A DNA stretch of 64,000 nucleotides from Limnohabitans sp. Rim28 (GTDB lineage Bacteria; Pseudomonadota; Gammaproteobacteria; Burkholderiales; Burkholderiaceae_C). The DNA is taken from contig NZ_ALKN02000001.1 in NCBI RefSeq assembly GCF_000293865.2, positions 186,001 to 250,000 on the forward strand, in the 5' to 3' direction. The translations under genes were made by a program, and so were the position numbers. Each line of letters starts with the position of its first letter. Positions within the stretch are counted from its first letter, which is position 1. Shown here piece by piece: positions 52,788 to 60,912 of this stretch. The notes beneath the pieces were generated by a model. The model was not told where the DNA came from. It did no database searches and saw only the letters and a program-made list of their open reading frames with translations.

Positions 52788-52800
52788 GATCGCCATTGCC

Positions 52801-55800
52801 ATGCAACTGCCCAGCCTGATTTCCGGCAAACGTTTCACCCTGCCTCGCCCCGCCGGATCGGCCGATGCCGTGCTGCTGGCCCAGCTGGCCGAGCGCGAAA
52901 AAAAGGCAGGCAAGATCACCGCCATCGTCACCGCCGACGCGGCCGATGCCCAAAGGCTGATGGACGAGTTGGTGTTTTTTGCACCCGATCTGCGCTGCGT
53001 GATGTTCCCCGATTGGGAAACACTGCCCTACGACACCTTCTCGCCGCACCAAGACCTGATCAGTGAGCGGCTGGCCGCGCTGTGGCGCATCAAGCAGCGC
53101 AATCACCCCGAAAGCGCCGACGTGGTGCTGGTGCCGGCCACCACCGCGCTGTACCGGCTGGCCCCACCGTCTTTTTTGGCGGGTTACACCTTCGAATTCA
53201 AGGTCAAACAAAAGCTGGACGAAGCCCAACTCAAGGCGCAATTGACTTTGGCGGGTTACGCGCATGTGAGCCAAGTGGTCAGCCCCGGCGAATACGCGGT
53301 GCGGGGCGGACTGATCGACCTTTTCCCCATGGGCTCTCTGGTGCCTTACCGAGTGGATTTGTTCGATGACGAGATCGACAGCATCCGAACCTTTGACCCC
53401 GACAGCCAGCGCAGCCTCTACCCCGTGCCCGAAGTGCGGCTTTTGCCTGGGCGCGAATTCCCGATGGACGAAGCCGCGCGTGCACGCTTCAGAAGCCGCT
53501 GGCGCGAGCTGCTCGAAGGTGACCCGACCAAAAGCCGCATTTACAAAGACATGGGCAATGGCGTCGCCACAGCGGGCATCGAGTACTACCTGCCACTGTT
53601 TTTTGAAGAAACCGCCACCGTTTTCAACTATCTGGGCGCGGGTGAAGCCAACGCCGCCACGGTGGTGTTGCACGGCGACCTGGAGCCTTCGTTCCAGCGC
53701 TTTTGGCAAGACACCAAAGACCGCTACCGCTTGGTGCAAGGCGACCCCGAGCGGCCGGTGCTGCCGCCCGAAGCGTTGTTTTTGAGCGCAGAGCAGTTCT
53801 ACACACTGACCCATGCCCACGCGCAACTGGCGCTTCGACAAAGCGCAGGCGACGTACCGGACAACGCATTTGCGCAAAGTCTGCCCGAACTCACCGTAGT
53901 GCGCGGTGCCGATGACCCCTTGGCGCGCCTGCAAGCGCATATTCGCAGCAGCACCAGCCGGATGCTGATCTTGGCCGAGAGCGACGGCCGACGCGAAAGC
54001 CTGCTCGACTTCGTACGCTCCAGCGGCCTCACGCCCCCGGTGTTCGACAGCCTGCAAGCGTTTTTGGCCAGCGACGAAAAAGTGGGCATGGCCACGTCCA
54101 CCCTCAACCAAGGCTTTCACTGGTTCGAGCACAACATCGACCTGGTCACCGAAACCGAACTCTTTGCGGCGGGTGCCACCACACGACGCCGCAAAAAACA
54201 AGAACAAGTCAGCGATGTCGAAGCGCTGATCAAAGACCTGAGCGAACTCAACGTGGGTGACCCGGTGGTGCACAGCCAACACGGCATTGGCCGCTACCGG
54301 GGCCTGGTCAACATGGACATGGGTCAAAAAAACAGCGATGGCAGTCCGGCCGTACAAGAGTTTTTGCACCTCGAATACGCAGGTGATGCGGCACTCTATG
54401 TGCCCGTCAGCCAACTGCAACTCATTGGCCGTTACACCGGGGTCAGCGCCGAAGAGGCGCCTTTGCACAAGTTGGGTTCAGGCCAATGGGAAAAGGCCAA
54501 ACGCAAAGCCGCCGAGCAAGTGCGCGATTCGGCTGCCGAGCTGCTCAACATTTACGCCCGCCGCGCCGCACGCGAAGGCCATCCTTTCCGCTACAGCCCG
54601 CAAGACTACGAAACCTTTGCCAACGACTTTGGCTTTGAAGAAACCGCCGACCAAAAGGCCGCCATCCACTGCGTGATCCAAGACATGATCAGCCCCCGCC
54701 CCATGGACCGGCTGGTGTGTGGCGACGTGGGTTTTGGCAAGACCGAGGTGGCCTTGCGTGCCGCATTTGTGGCCGTCACAGGCGGCAAGCAAGTGGCCAT
54801 TTTGGCCCCCACCACCCTCCTGGCCGAGCAGCATTACCAAACCTTGAAAGACCGCTTCGCCAAATGGCCGGTCAAGGTGGCCGAGATCTCACGCTTTCGT
54901 TCGGGCAAAGAAGTCACCGCCGCCCTCAAAGGCATTGCCGATGGCACGGTGGACATTGTGGTCGGCACGCACAAGCTGCTGAGCGAGTCCACCCAATTCC
55001 ACGATCTTGGCCTGCTCATCATCGATGAGGAACACCGTTTTGGTGTGCGCCACAAAGAGGCCATGAAAGCCCTGCGGGCCGAAGTTGATGTGCTCACCCT
55101 GACCGCTACGCCCATTCCCCGCACCATGGGCATGGCGCTCGAAGGTTTGCGCGATTTGAGCGTGATCGCCACCGCGCCCCAGCGCCGTCTGGCCATCAAG
55201 ACCTTTGTGCGCAACGAAGGCACGGGTGTGATCCGCGAGGCGGTGCTGCGCGAACTCAAACGCGGCGGTCAGGTGTACTTTTTGCACAACGAGGTCGACA
55301 CGATCGAGAACCGCAAGCAAAAGCTCGAGGAAATCCTGCCCGAAGCCCGCATCGCCGTGGCCCACGGCCAGATGCCCGAGCGTGAACTCGAGCGTGTGAT
55401 GCGCGACTTTGTGGCCCAGCGCTACAACATCTTGCTCTGCTCGACCATCATCGAGACCGGCATTGACGTGCCGACGGCCAACACCATCATCATGAGCCGA
55501 GCCGACAAATTCGGCTTGGCCCAGCTGCACCAATTGCGTGGCCGTGTGGGCCGCTCGCACCACCAAGCCTATGCGTATTTGATGGTGCCCGAGATCGAAG
55601 GCCTGACCAAACAGGCGGCCCAGCGGCTCGATGCCATCCAGCAAATGGAAGAACTGGGCAGCGGCTTTTATCTGGCCATGCACGACCTGGAGATTCGCGG
55701 CGCGGGCGAGGTGCTGGGCGAAAACCAGAGCGGCAACATGCTCGAAGTGGGTTTTCAGCTTTACAACGAAATGCTGTCCGAGGCGGTGCGCTGCCTCAAA

Positions 55801-56295
55801 GCGGGCAAAGAGCCCGATTTGCTCAGCCCCCTGTCGGTCACGACCGACATCAACCTGCACGCCCCTGCCCTGCTGCCCAACGACTATTGTGGCGACGTGC
55901 ACCTGCGCCTGTCGTTTTACAAAAAGCTGGCCACCGCCAAAACCAGCGACCAGATCGACGCCTTGCTGGAAGAGCTGGTGGACCGCTTTGGCAAACTGCC
56001 ACCGCAGGCGCAAACGCTGGTGGATGTGCACCGCCTGCGGGTGCTGACCCAGCCCTACGGCGTGGTCAAAGTCGACGCGGCTCCTGGCGTCATCCAGATC
56101 ACCTTCAAGCCCAACCCGCCCGTGGACCCCATGGCCATCATTGGCCTGATTCAAAAGAACAAACACATCAAGCTGGCGGGCAACGACAAAATCCGCATCG
56201 AACGCGAACTGCCCGACCCCAAAGCGCGGGCGCAGATGGTGCGGGATGTGCTGCGCAGCTTGGGGCAACCCCAAGCGGAAACCGTTCCAGCCTGA
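52801..56295 (+). CDS. mfd: Transcription-repair coupling factor Mfd
   Basis: Mfd displaces RNA polymerase stalled at DNA damage and recruits UvrA. The 1164-residue protein has an N-terminal UvrB-like part (AITADAA-like region, LPYDTFSPHQDL), a polymerase-interacting domain (LNVGDPVVHSQHGIGRY), and the translocase motor with Walker A GDVGFGKTEVALRAAF, DEEH in LIIDEEHRFGV, TATPIPRTMGMAL, and QLRGRVGRS. A C-terminal TRCF domain ends the protein. The start MQLPSLISGKRF fits other Mfd proteins; a longer frame upstream is non-coding leader. No Shine-Dalgarno sequence is clear, since the terminator runs close to the ATG. Confidence 0.96.
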   Translation: MQLPSLISGKRFTLPRPAGSADAVLLAQLAEREKKAGKITAIVTADAADAQRLMDELVFFAPDLRCVMFPDWETLPYDTFSPHQDLISERLAALWRIKQRNHPESADVVLVPATTALYRLAPPSFLAGYTFEFKVKQKLDEAQLKAQLTLAGYAHVSQVVSPGEYAVRGGLIDLFPMGSLVPYRVDLFDDEIDSIRTFDPDSQRSLYPVPEVRLLPGREFPMDEAARARFRSRWRELLEGDPTKSRIYKDMGNGVATAGIEYYLPLFFEETATVFNYLGAGEANAATVVLHGDLEPSFQRFWQDTKDRYRLVQGDPERPVLPPEALFLSAEQFYTLTHAHAQLALRQSAGDVPDNAFAQSLPELTVVRGADDPLARLQAHIRSSTSRMLILAESDGRRESLLDFVRSSGLTPPVFDSLQAFLASDEKVGMATSTLNQGFHWFEHNIDLVTETELFAAGATTRRRKKQEQVSDVEALIKDLSELNVGDPVVHSQHGIGRYRGLVNMDMGQKNSDGSPAVQEFLHLEYAGDAALYVPVSQLQLIGRYTGVSAEEAPLHKLGSGQWEKAKRKAAEQVRDSAAELLNIYARRAAREGHPFRYSPQDYETFANDFGFEETADQKAAIHCVIQDMISPRPMDRLVCGDVGFGKTEVALRAAFVAVTGGKQVAILAPTTLLAEQHYQTLKDRFAKWPVKVAEISRFRSGKEVTAALKGIADGTVDIVVGTHKLLSESTQFHDLGLLIIDEEHRFGVRHKEAMKALRAEVDVLTLTATPIPRTMGMALEGLRDLSVIATAPQRRLAIKTFVRNEGTGVIREAVLRELKRGGQVYFLHNEVDTIENRKQKLEEILPEARIAVAHGQMPERELERVMRDFVAQRYNILLCSTIIETGIDVPTANTIIMSRADKFGLAQLHQLRGRVGRSHHQAYAYLMVPEIEGLTKQAAQRLDAIQQMEELGSGFYLAMHDLEIRGAGEVLGENQSGNMLEVGFQLYNEMLSEAVRCLKAGKEPDLLSPLSVTTDINLHAPALLPNDYCGDVHLRLSFYKKLATAKTSDQIDALLEELVDRFGKLPPQAQTLVDVHRLRVLTQPYGVVKVDAAPGVIQITFKPNPPVDPMAIIGLIQKNKHIKLAGNDKIRIERELPDPKARAQMVRDVLRSLGQPQAETVPA

Positions 56296-56327
56296 GCCAT
56301 TTCAACGATCTTTGATAATCCTGACCT

Positions 56328-57044
56328 ATGACCACCGCTACCGAATTCGCCCCTGGCCTTGCCATTCAGGGCTTCAACGCGCCCCTGCCGCTGTCCCAAT
56401 TCAAGCTGATCGCGTTTGACATGGACTCCACGCTCATCAGCATCGAATGCATCGATGAGATCGCCGATGCCGTGGGCCGCAAAGCCGAGGTCGCCGCCAT
56501 CACCGAGGCCGCCATGCGCGGCGAGATCACCGACTTCAAAGAAAGCCTGCGCCGACGCTTGGCCCTGCTCAAGGGCGTGACGCTGGCCGACATGGAGCGC
56601 GTGTACACCGAGCGCCTGAACATCAACCCCGGCGCAGCCGAGTTGATTGCCGCTTGCCAAAAGGCGGGCATGAAGGTGCTGCTGGTCTCGGGGGGGTTCA
56701 CCTTCTTTGCCGACCGCGTCAAAGAGCGCCTGAACATCGACTTCGCCCGTTCCAACCGGCTGGAGGTGGTCAACGGTGAACTCACGGGCGGCTTGGTGAT
56801 GCAAAGCTGGGGCGACATTTGCGACGGTGCCGAGAAGCGCAGAACTTTGCTGGAAATGGCCTCGTTGATGGACGTTGAGCCAAATCAATGCATCGCTGTC
56901 GGCGACGGTGCCAATGACCTGCCCATGATGGGCGCCGCGGGATTGTCGGTGGCCTACCACGCCAAACCCAAGGTGCGCGAGCAAGCCATGGTCGCCATCA
57001 ACCAAGGTGGGCTCGACCGCTTGCTGGAAGTCGTCAAGCCCTGA
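56328..57044 (+). CDS. serB: Phosphoserine phosphatase
   Basis: SerB removes the phosphate from phosphoserine as the last step of serine synthesis. The 238-residue HAD-type enzyme has DMDSTLI with nucleophile D31 and acid D33, LVSGGFTFFADR with the second-motif Ser, and GDGANDLPMMGAAG for magnesium. It lacks the N-terminal ACT-like domain of longer SerB proteins. A GATAAT box ends 8 bases before the ATG, so the message may have little or no leader. It converges on the DUF3820 gene. Confidence 0.95.
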   Translation: MTTATEFAPGLAIQGFNAPLPLSQFKLIAFDMDSTLISIECIDEIADAVGRKAEVAAITEAAMRGEITDFKESLRRRLALLKGVTLADMERVYTERLNINPGAAELIAACQKAGMKVLLVSGGFTFFADRVKERLNIDFARSNRLEVVNGELTGGLVMQSWGDICDGAEKRRTLLEMASLMDVEPNQCIAVGDGANDLPMMGAAGLSVAYHAKPKVREQAMVAINQGGLDRLLEVVKP

Positions 57045-57056
57045 AGTCACACCCTC

Positions 57057-57266
57057 TCAGCGGCGCAGCGGTTTGAGCAAATCGCTCAGGCCATTGTGGT
57101 CGATCTCTTGCATCAGCTGCAGCAATTGCCCGATTTCACCTTTGGGAAAACCTTCACGCGCAAACCAATTGAGGTAGTTACCGGGCAAATCGGCGATCAA
57201 CATGCCTTTGTGTTTGCCGTAAGGCATCGGGGTGGTCACCAGCTTCACCAGGTCTTCGGGTTTCAA
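57057..57266 (-). CDS. DUF3820-family small protein
   Basis: The 69-residue protein has MPYGKHKGMLIADLPGNYLNWF and FPKGEIGQLLQ, the core of DUF3820, a small domain of unknown function found in many proteobacteria. I choose a TTG start (MKPEDLVKLVTT) because GAGGGGG lies 5 bases before it and the protein then has the usual family length; an in-frame ATG further upstream would overlap the hydrolase gene. It follows the hydrolase on the same strand by 16 bases. The conserved residues suggest a nucleic-acid or ligand-binding role, but nothing is established. Confidence 0.75.
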   Translation of the reverse strand: MKPEDLVKLVTTPMPYGKHKGMLIADLPGNYLNWFAREGFPKGEIGQLLQLMQEIDHNGLSDLLKPLRR

Positions 57267-57282
57267 GCCTGCCCCCTCAAAG

Positions 57283-58080
57283 CTAGCCCCACAGCCAGCT
57301 GCGCACCCGGGCATGGAAGGCCTCGGGCCGTGAAATCATCACCCAATGCCCACAGGGCAAGCCTTGCACCGCACTGCCAGGCTGGGCAGCGACTTTTCCC
57401 AGCCATTGGGTCGAATGGAACATGAAGGGTTTGCGCTCGCCATAGACAAACAGCAGCGGCATCGGCAACTGGACGGGCGCCGCATGCTTCAAGCCACCCG
57501 CCGTACCGAACCATTGCATGGCATAGGGGTAGTTCATCTTGTGGGTGATGCGGCCAGCATCGGAGGGACAGCGCAGCCACCGCGCCATGGCGCGGGTCAT
57601 GCGGGTGCCCAAATTGCCACCCAACTTCCACGCCAAGGCCAGCCACACCTGATAACCCATGACGGACAGCTTTTCCTTGAAGCCCCAACTGCGCAACAAG
57701 GCCCCCGAATTGTGGTCGCCCACGTCCACCGCCACCACGCGGGCCACCCGATCGGGGTGGCGCATGGCGAATTCATACCCAAACATGCAGCCCCAGTCGT
57801 GCAGCATCAAGGTCACCGGCTGGTCGGGGCTGATGCGGTCAACAATCTGACGCAACAGCTGGCACATATCGTCCAAGCGGGTGACTGCAGGGCCGGATTC
57901 AAAACCGGGCAAGGTCAGGCGGGCGCAGATGGCGCGGTCTTGCAAGGCCGCCACAGTGCCGTCCCACAAGGCTCGTGTGTCAGGCCAGCCGTGCAGCATG
58001 AGAATGACTTCATCACCCTGCCCCTGCAGCCAGACTTCGGTGCCGTTGACGGTAATGCACAGTTCCGTTCCCGCAGCCAT
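57283..58080 (-). CDS. Alpha/beta hydrolase of the epoxide hydrolase/dehalogenase type
   Basis: The 265-residue protein has LMLHGWPDTRALWDG (HGxP oxyanion motif) and LHDWGCMFGYEFA, where the Asp of HDWG takes the nucleophile place as in epoxide hydrolases and haloalkane dehalogenases. LFVYGERKPF and the C-terminal CGHWVMISRPEAF give the acid and the His of the triad. Substrate unknown. It lies between the aminotransferase (3 bases upstream) and the DUF3820 gene on the same strand, so the three form an operon. Confidence 0.85.
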   Translation of the reverse strand: MAAGTELCITVNGTEVWLQGQGDEVILMLHGWPDTRALWDGTVAALQDRAICARLTLPGFESGPAVTRLDDMCQLLRQIVDRISPDQPVTLMLHDWGCMFGYEFAMRHPDRVARVVAVDVGDHNSGALLRSWGFKEKLSVMGYQVWLALAWKLGGNLGTRMTRAMARWLRCPSDAGRITHKMNYPYAMQWFGTAGGLKHAAPVQLPMPLLFVYGERKPFMFHSTQWLGKVAAQPGSAVQGLPCGHWVMISRPEAFHARVRSWLWG

Positions 58081-58083
58081 GGC

Positions 58084-59280
58084 TCAAAGCGCTTTGGCCA
58101 GCCGCGAAACACCTTGCAGAATCTTGTCTTCGCCCACGGTGGCAAAGCTCAAGCGGAAGGTGGCGTGGTCGGGGTTGGCACAGAAGAACGGTGTACCCGG
58201 CACAAAGGCCACACCTTGTTCGATGGCACGTTTGGCAAACACGTTGCCGTCATTCACCTTGCCGCCTGCACCCGTGAGGCGCGCCCAAACAAACAGACCC
58301 CCTTCGGGCTGCACAAAAGACACCGCATCGCCCAACTCACGGCGCAGCGCATCGCCCATGGTTTGGGCGCGTTGGGCGTACACGGCGCGCACCTTGTCCA
58401 ATGTGGCGGGCATGCGGCCGGCCAACAGGTATTGCGCCGCCGTGGCCTGGGCAAAAGTGCTGGTGTGCGCGTCGCTGAACTGTTTGCACATGGTGGCGCG
58501 GGCCAACAATTCAGGGGGCGCAACCATCCAGCCCACACGCAGGCCGGGGGACAGCACTTTGGACAAAGAGCCGCAATGCACCAACAACTCACGGCTGCCA
58601 GGCACGGTGCTGCTCAAGGCCAACAGGCTGGGCGGTGGGGCTTCGCCAAAATACAGATCGCCATACGGGTCGTCTTCGACAATCAGGGTTTGGTGCTTGA
58701 CGGCCATTTCCAGAACTTGGCGGCGACGCTCAGCAGTCATCAGGGCTCCACTCGGATTACCGAAAGTGGGTATCAGGTAGACAAACTTCGGTTGGTGCTC
58801 GGCGATCAGTTTTTCCAGCTCGTCGGTCTTGACGCCATGACCGTCCACCGGGGCACTGATGAGCTCGGCCCCATACAAACGGAAGCACTGGATGGTGGCC
58901 AGAAAGGTCGGGCCTTCGACGATCACTTTGTCGCCGGGGCTGATCATGGTTTTACCGATCAAATCCAGCCCCTGCTGGCTGCCAGTGGTCACGATCAACT
59001 GGTCTGCGGTCACGTCTTTGCTGCCCTTTTGGGCCATGAAGTGGGCCAGTTGCTCACGCAGCGGGCCAAAGCCCTCGGTCGCGCCGTATTGCAGGGCGGC
59101 GCCGGGGTCTTGGGTCAAAGCCAAATTACTGGCTTCGCGGATGCCCTCGACGTCAAACATGGCGCTGTCAGGAAAACCACCTGCAAAACTGATGATGCCG
59201 GGCTTGCCCAGAAGCTTGAACAGCTCACGGATGGCGGAAGTTTCGACATTGTTCAGGCGGTCGGCAAATTGCAAAGGCAT
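58084..59280 (-). CDS. PLP-dependent aminotransferase (2-aminoadipate aminotransferase type)
   Basis: The 398-residue fold-type I enzyme has IISFAGGFPDSAMF near the N-terminus, YGATEGFGPLREQLA, TTGSQQGLDLI, IPTFGNPSGALM, EDDPYGDLYF and the cofactor lysine in SLSKVLSPGLRVGW. This pattern matches LysN/AruH-like aminotransferases related to the MocR regulators. These enzymes act on 2-aminoadipate, aromatic or branched amino acids; the substrate cannot be fixed here. It is divergent from nth, and the hydrolase gene follows 3 bases after its stop. Confidence 0.92.
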   Translation of the reverse strand: MPLQFADRLNNVETSAIRELFKLLGKPGIISFAGGFPDSAMFDVEGIREASNLALTQDPGAALQYGATEGFGPLREQLAHFMAQKGSKDVTADQLIVTTGSQQGLDLIGKTMISPGDKVIVEGPTFLATIQCFRLYGAELISAPVDGHGVKTDELEKLIAEHQPKFVYLIPTFGNPSGALMTAERRRQVLEMAVKHQTLIVEDDPYGDLYFGEAPPPSLLALSSTVPGSRELLVHCGSLSKVLSPGLRVGWMVAPPELLARATMCKQFSDAHTSTFAQATAAQYLLAGRMPATLDKVRAVYAQRAQTMGDALRRELGDAVSFVQPEGGLFVWARLTGAGGKVNDGNVFAKRAIEQGVAFVPGTPFFCANPDHATFRLSFATVGEDKILQGVSRLAKAL

Positions 59281-59346
59281 GGTGTATCTTCCCGTGTTGA
59301 CTTGGGCATCATTTTGCCAACATCTGCACCCCTACTTTTGACCCTC

Positions 59347-59979
59347 ATGAAACCCGCACAGATCGAATCTTTCTTTGCCACGCTGAAAGCCGCCAACCCC
59401 ATGCCCGTGACCGAGCTGGAATACACCAGTGTGTTCGAGTTGCTGGCCGCCGTGCTGCTGTCGGCCCAAGCGACCGACGTGGGCGTGAACAAGGCCACGC
59501 GCAAGTTGTTTCCGGTGGCGGGCACCCCTCAAAAGATCCTGGACCTCGGTCTGGAGGGGCTAGAGGGCTACATCAAGACCATTGGCCTGTACCGCAGCAA
59601 GGCCAAACACCTGATGGAAACCTGCCGGATTTTGGTGGAGCAACACGGCGGCCAAGTGCCGCGCAGCCGCGAAGCCCTCGAAGCCCTGCCCGGTGTGGGC
59701 CGCAAAACCGCCAATGTGGTGCTCAATTCGGCTTTTGGCGAAGCCACCATGGCAGTGGACACGCACATCTTTCGAATGGGCAACCGCACGGGCCTAGCCC
59801 CGGGCAAAACGCCCTTGGCGGTTGAACTGAAACTGCTCAAACGCATCCCTTCCAAGTATTTGGTGGATGCCCACCACTGGCTGATCCTGCACGGCCGCTA
59901 CGTCTGCCAAGCGCGCAAACCGCTGTGCGGCCAATGCTCGGTGGCGGCTTTTTGCGATTTCAAGCCCAAAACACCCTGA
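59347..59979 (+). CDS. nth: Endonuclease III
   Basis: Nth is a base-excision repair glycosylase and AP lyase for oxidised pyrimidines. In this 210-residue protein the helix-hairpin-helix LPGVGRKTANVV carries the catalytic K120, and D138 is in AVDTHIFR, exactly as in E. coli. The C-terminal cysteines CQARKPLCGQCSVAAFC have the C-x6-C-x2-C-x5-C spacing that binds 4Fe-4S. The start is the ATG giving MKPAQIESFF; a very long open frame upstream on the same strand is non-coding antisense of other genes. TACTTT lies just before the ATG. Confidence 0.96.
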   Translation: MKPAQIESFFATLKAANPMPVTELEYTSVFELLAAVLLSAQATDVGVNKATRKLFPVAGTPQKILDLGLEGLEGYIKTIGLYRSKAKHLMETCRILVEQHGGQVPRSREALEALPGVGRKTANVVLNSAFGEATMAVDTHIFRMGNRTGLAPGKTPLAVELKLLKRIPSKYLVDAHHWLILHGRYVCQARKPLCGQCSVAAFCDFKPKTP

Positions 59980-60126
59980 GATTCGACCCGACGGCAGGGC
60001 CAAAATCAGGCATGTGGGGCGGGTAAAATCACACCTTTGCCAGATTGGTTGCGTTCGTCCACAGGGCACATGCCTGCCTCCCCAAGAGCCTTGACGCTCG
60101 GTTTTCCCAAGTCCACATACCCTTCC

Positions 60127-60912
60127 ATGACGCGCCCCTTGCCGCGTGCCCACTTCAACAGCTCCCCCTTGGTGCGGTTTTTGACCGAAAACACCATGAT
60201 GGAGCCTGTCCAAGCAACAGAGGATGTGGGGCAAAAGCTGGGCGATTGGCTCAATTTTCGCCAAGCCATCGCCTTGCAAAGCGTTTTGCAGGCGGGTCCA
60301 GGTGGCCCTGAAGCCTTGCCGGCCCACCGCCAGCGTGCAGCGCCCATCAACCCAGCCGCCTTGGCCAGACATGTCGACAAAATCAGGGCGCAATTGACCG
60401 AGTCGATCAACCAAGGGGCGCCAGCCGGCTCGGGCTTGGCACTCATCCAGATGCCTGCTGCCGATCTGGACGATCCGGTTGACCCCAAAACCGCTTTTGC
60501 CCCTTACCGGCGATTTCACGCCGCACACCAGCGTCAGATGGAAACATGCTTGCGCAGCCTGCGAGCCAGTGTGCGCCTACAGCTGACCAAGCGAGGGGGC
60601 CACTTGCAGCAATTGGCCACACTCGACACCGCACTGGAAAACATCCTCAGCGAACGCGAAGCCTTGCTGCTGGGTAAGGTGATCAAAATGCTTGAAAAAC
60701 GTTTTGTTCAAGCCCTCAAACTTCATCTCAAACAGCAAAACGACGCTGTATCGGACACGGCCAGCCCTCAGGGTGTGCACCAGCAGACCTTGTCATGGTT
60801 GATGCCACACCGCCAAGCGCTGCGCAGCGCATTGTTGGCCGAATTGGACACCCGCTTGCAGCCCACCCTCGGTTTGCTGGAAGCCCTCACATCAGAGAAC
60901 CCCGACACATGA
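60127..60912 (+). CDS. DUF3348-family protein
   Basis: The 261-residue cytosolic protein starts MTRPLPRAHFNSSPLVRFL and has LGDWLNFRQAIALQSVL, then a helical middle (FAPYRRFHAAHQRQMETCLRSLR) and a coiled-coil-like C-terminal part. This pattern matches DUF3348, a family known from Burkholderiales with no assigned function. The chosen ATG matches the family start; an earlier in-frame ATG 30 codons upstream is the alternative. It is the first gene of a four-gene overlapping set with a motor-like membrane protein, its OmpA-like partner and DUF2894, so it probably acts with them, perhaps as a cytosolic adaptor. Confidence 0.8.
   Translation: MTRPLPRAHFNSSPLVRFLTENTMMEPVQATEDVGQKLGDWLNFRQAIALQSVLQAGPGGPEALPAHRQRAAPINPAALARHVDKIRAQLTESINQGAPAGSGLALIQMPAADLDDPVDPKTAFAPYRRFHAAHQRQMETCLRSLRASVRLQLTKRGGHLQQLATLDTALENILSEREALLLGKVIKMLEKRFVQALKLHLKQQNDAVSDTASPQGVHQQTLSWLMPHRQALRSALLAELDTRLQPTLGLLEALTSENPDT

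Noticed and set aside
52441..54468. Long open frame antisense to mfd and ispD on the minus strand
   Set aside because: The mfd and ispD frames carry full motif sets; the antisense product is His/Gln/Arg-rich with no domain.
57346..59346. A very long open frame running into nth on the plus strand
   Set aside because: It covers the antisense of the hydrolase and aminotransferase genes, both with clear family motifs on the minus strand; only the nth part has protein similarity.
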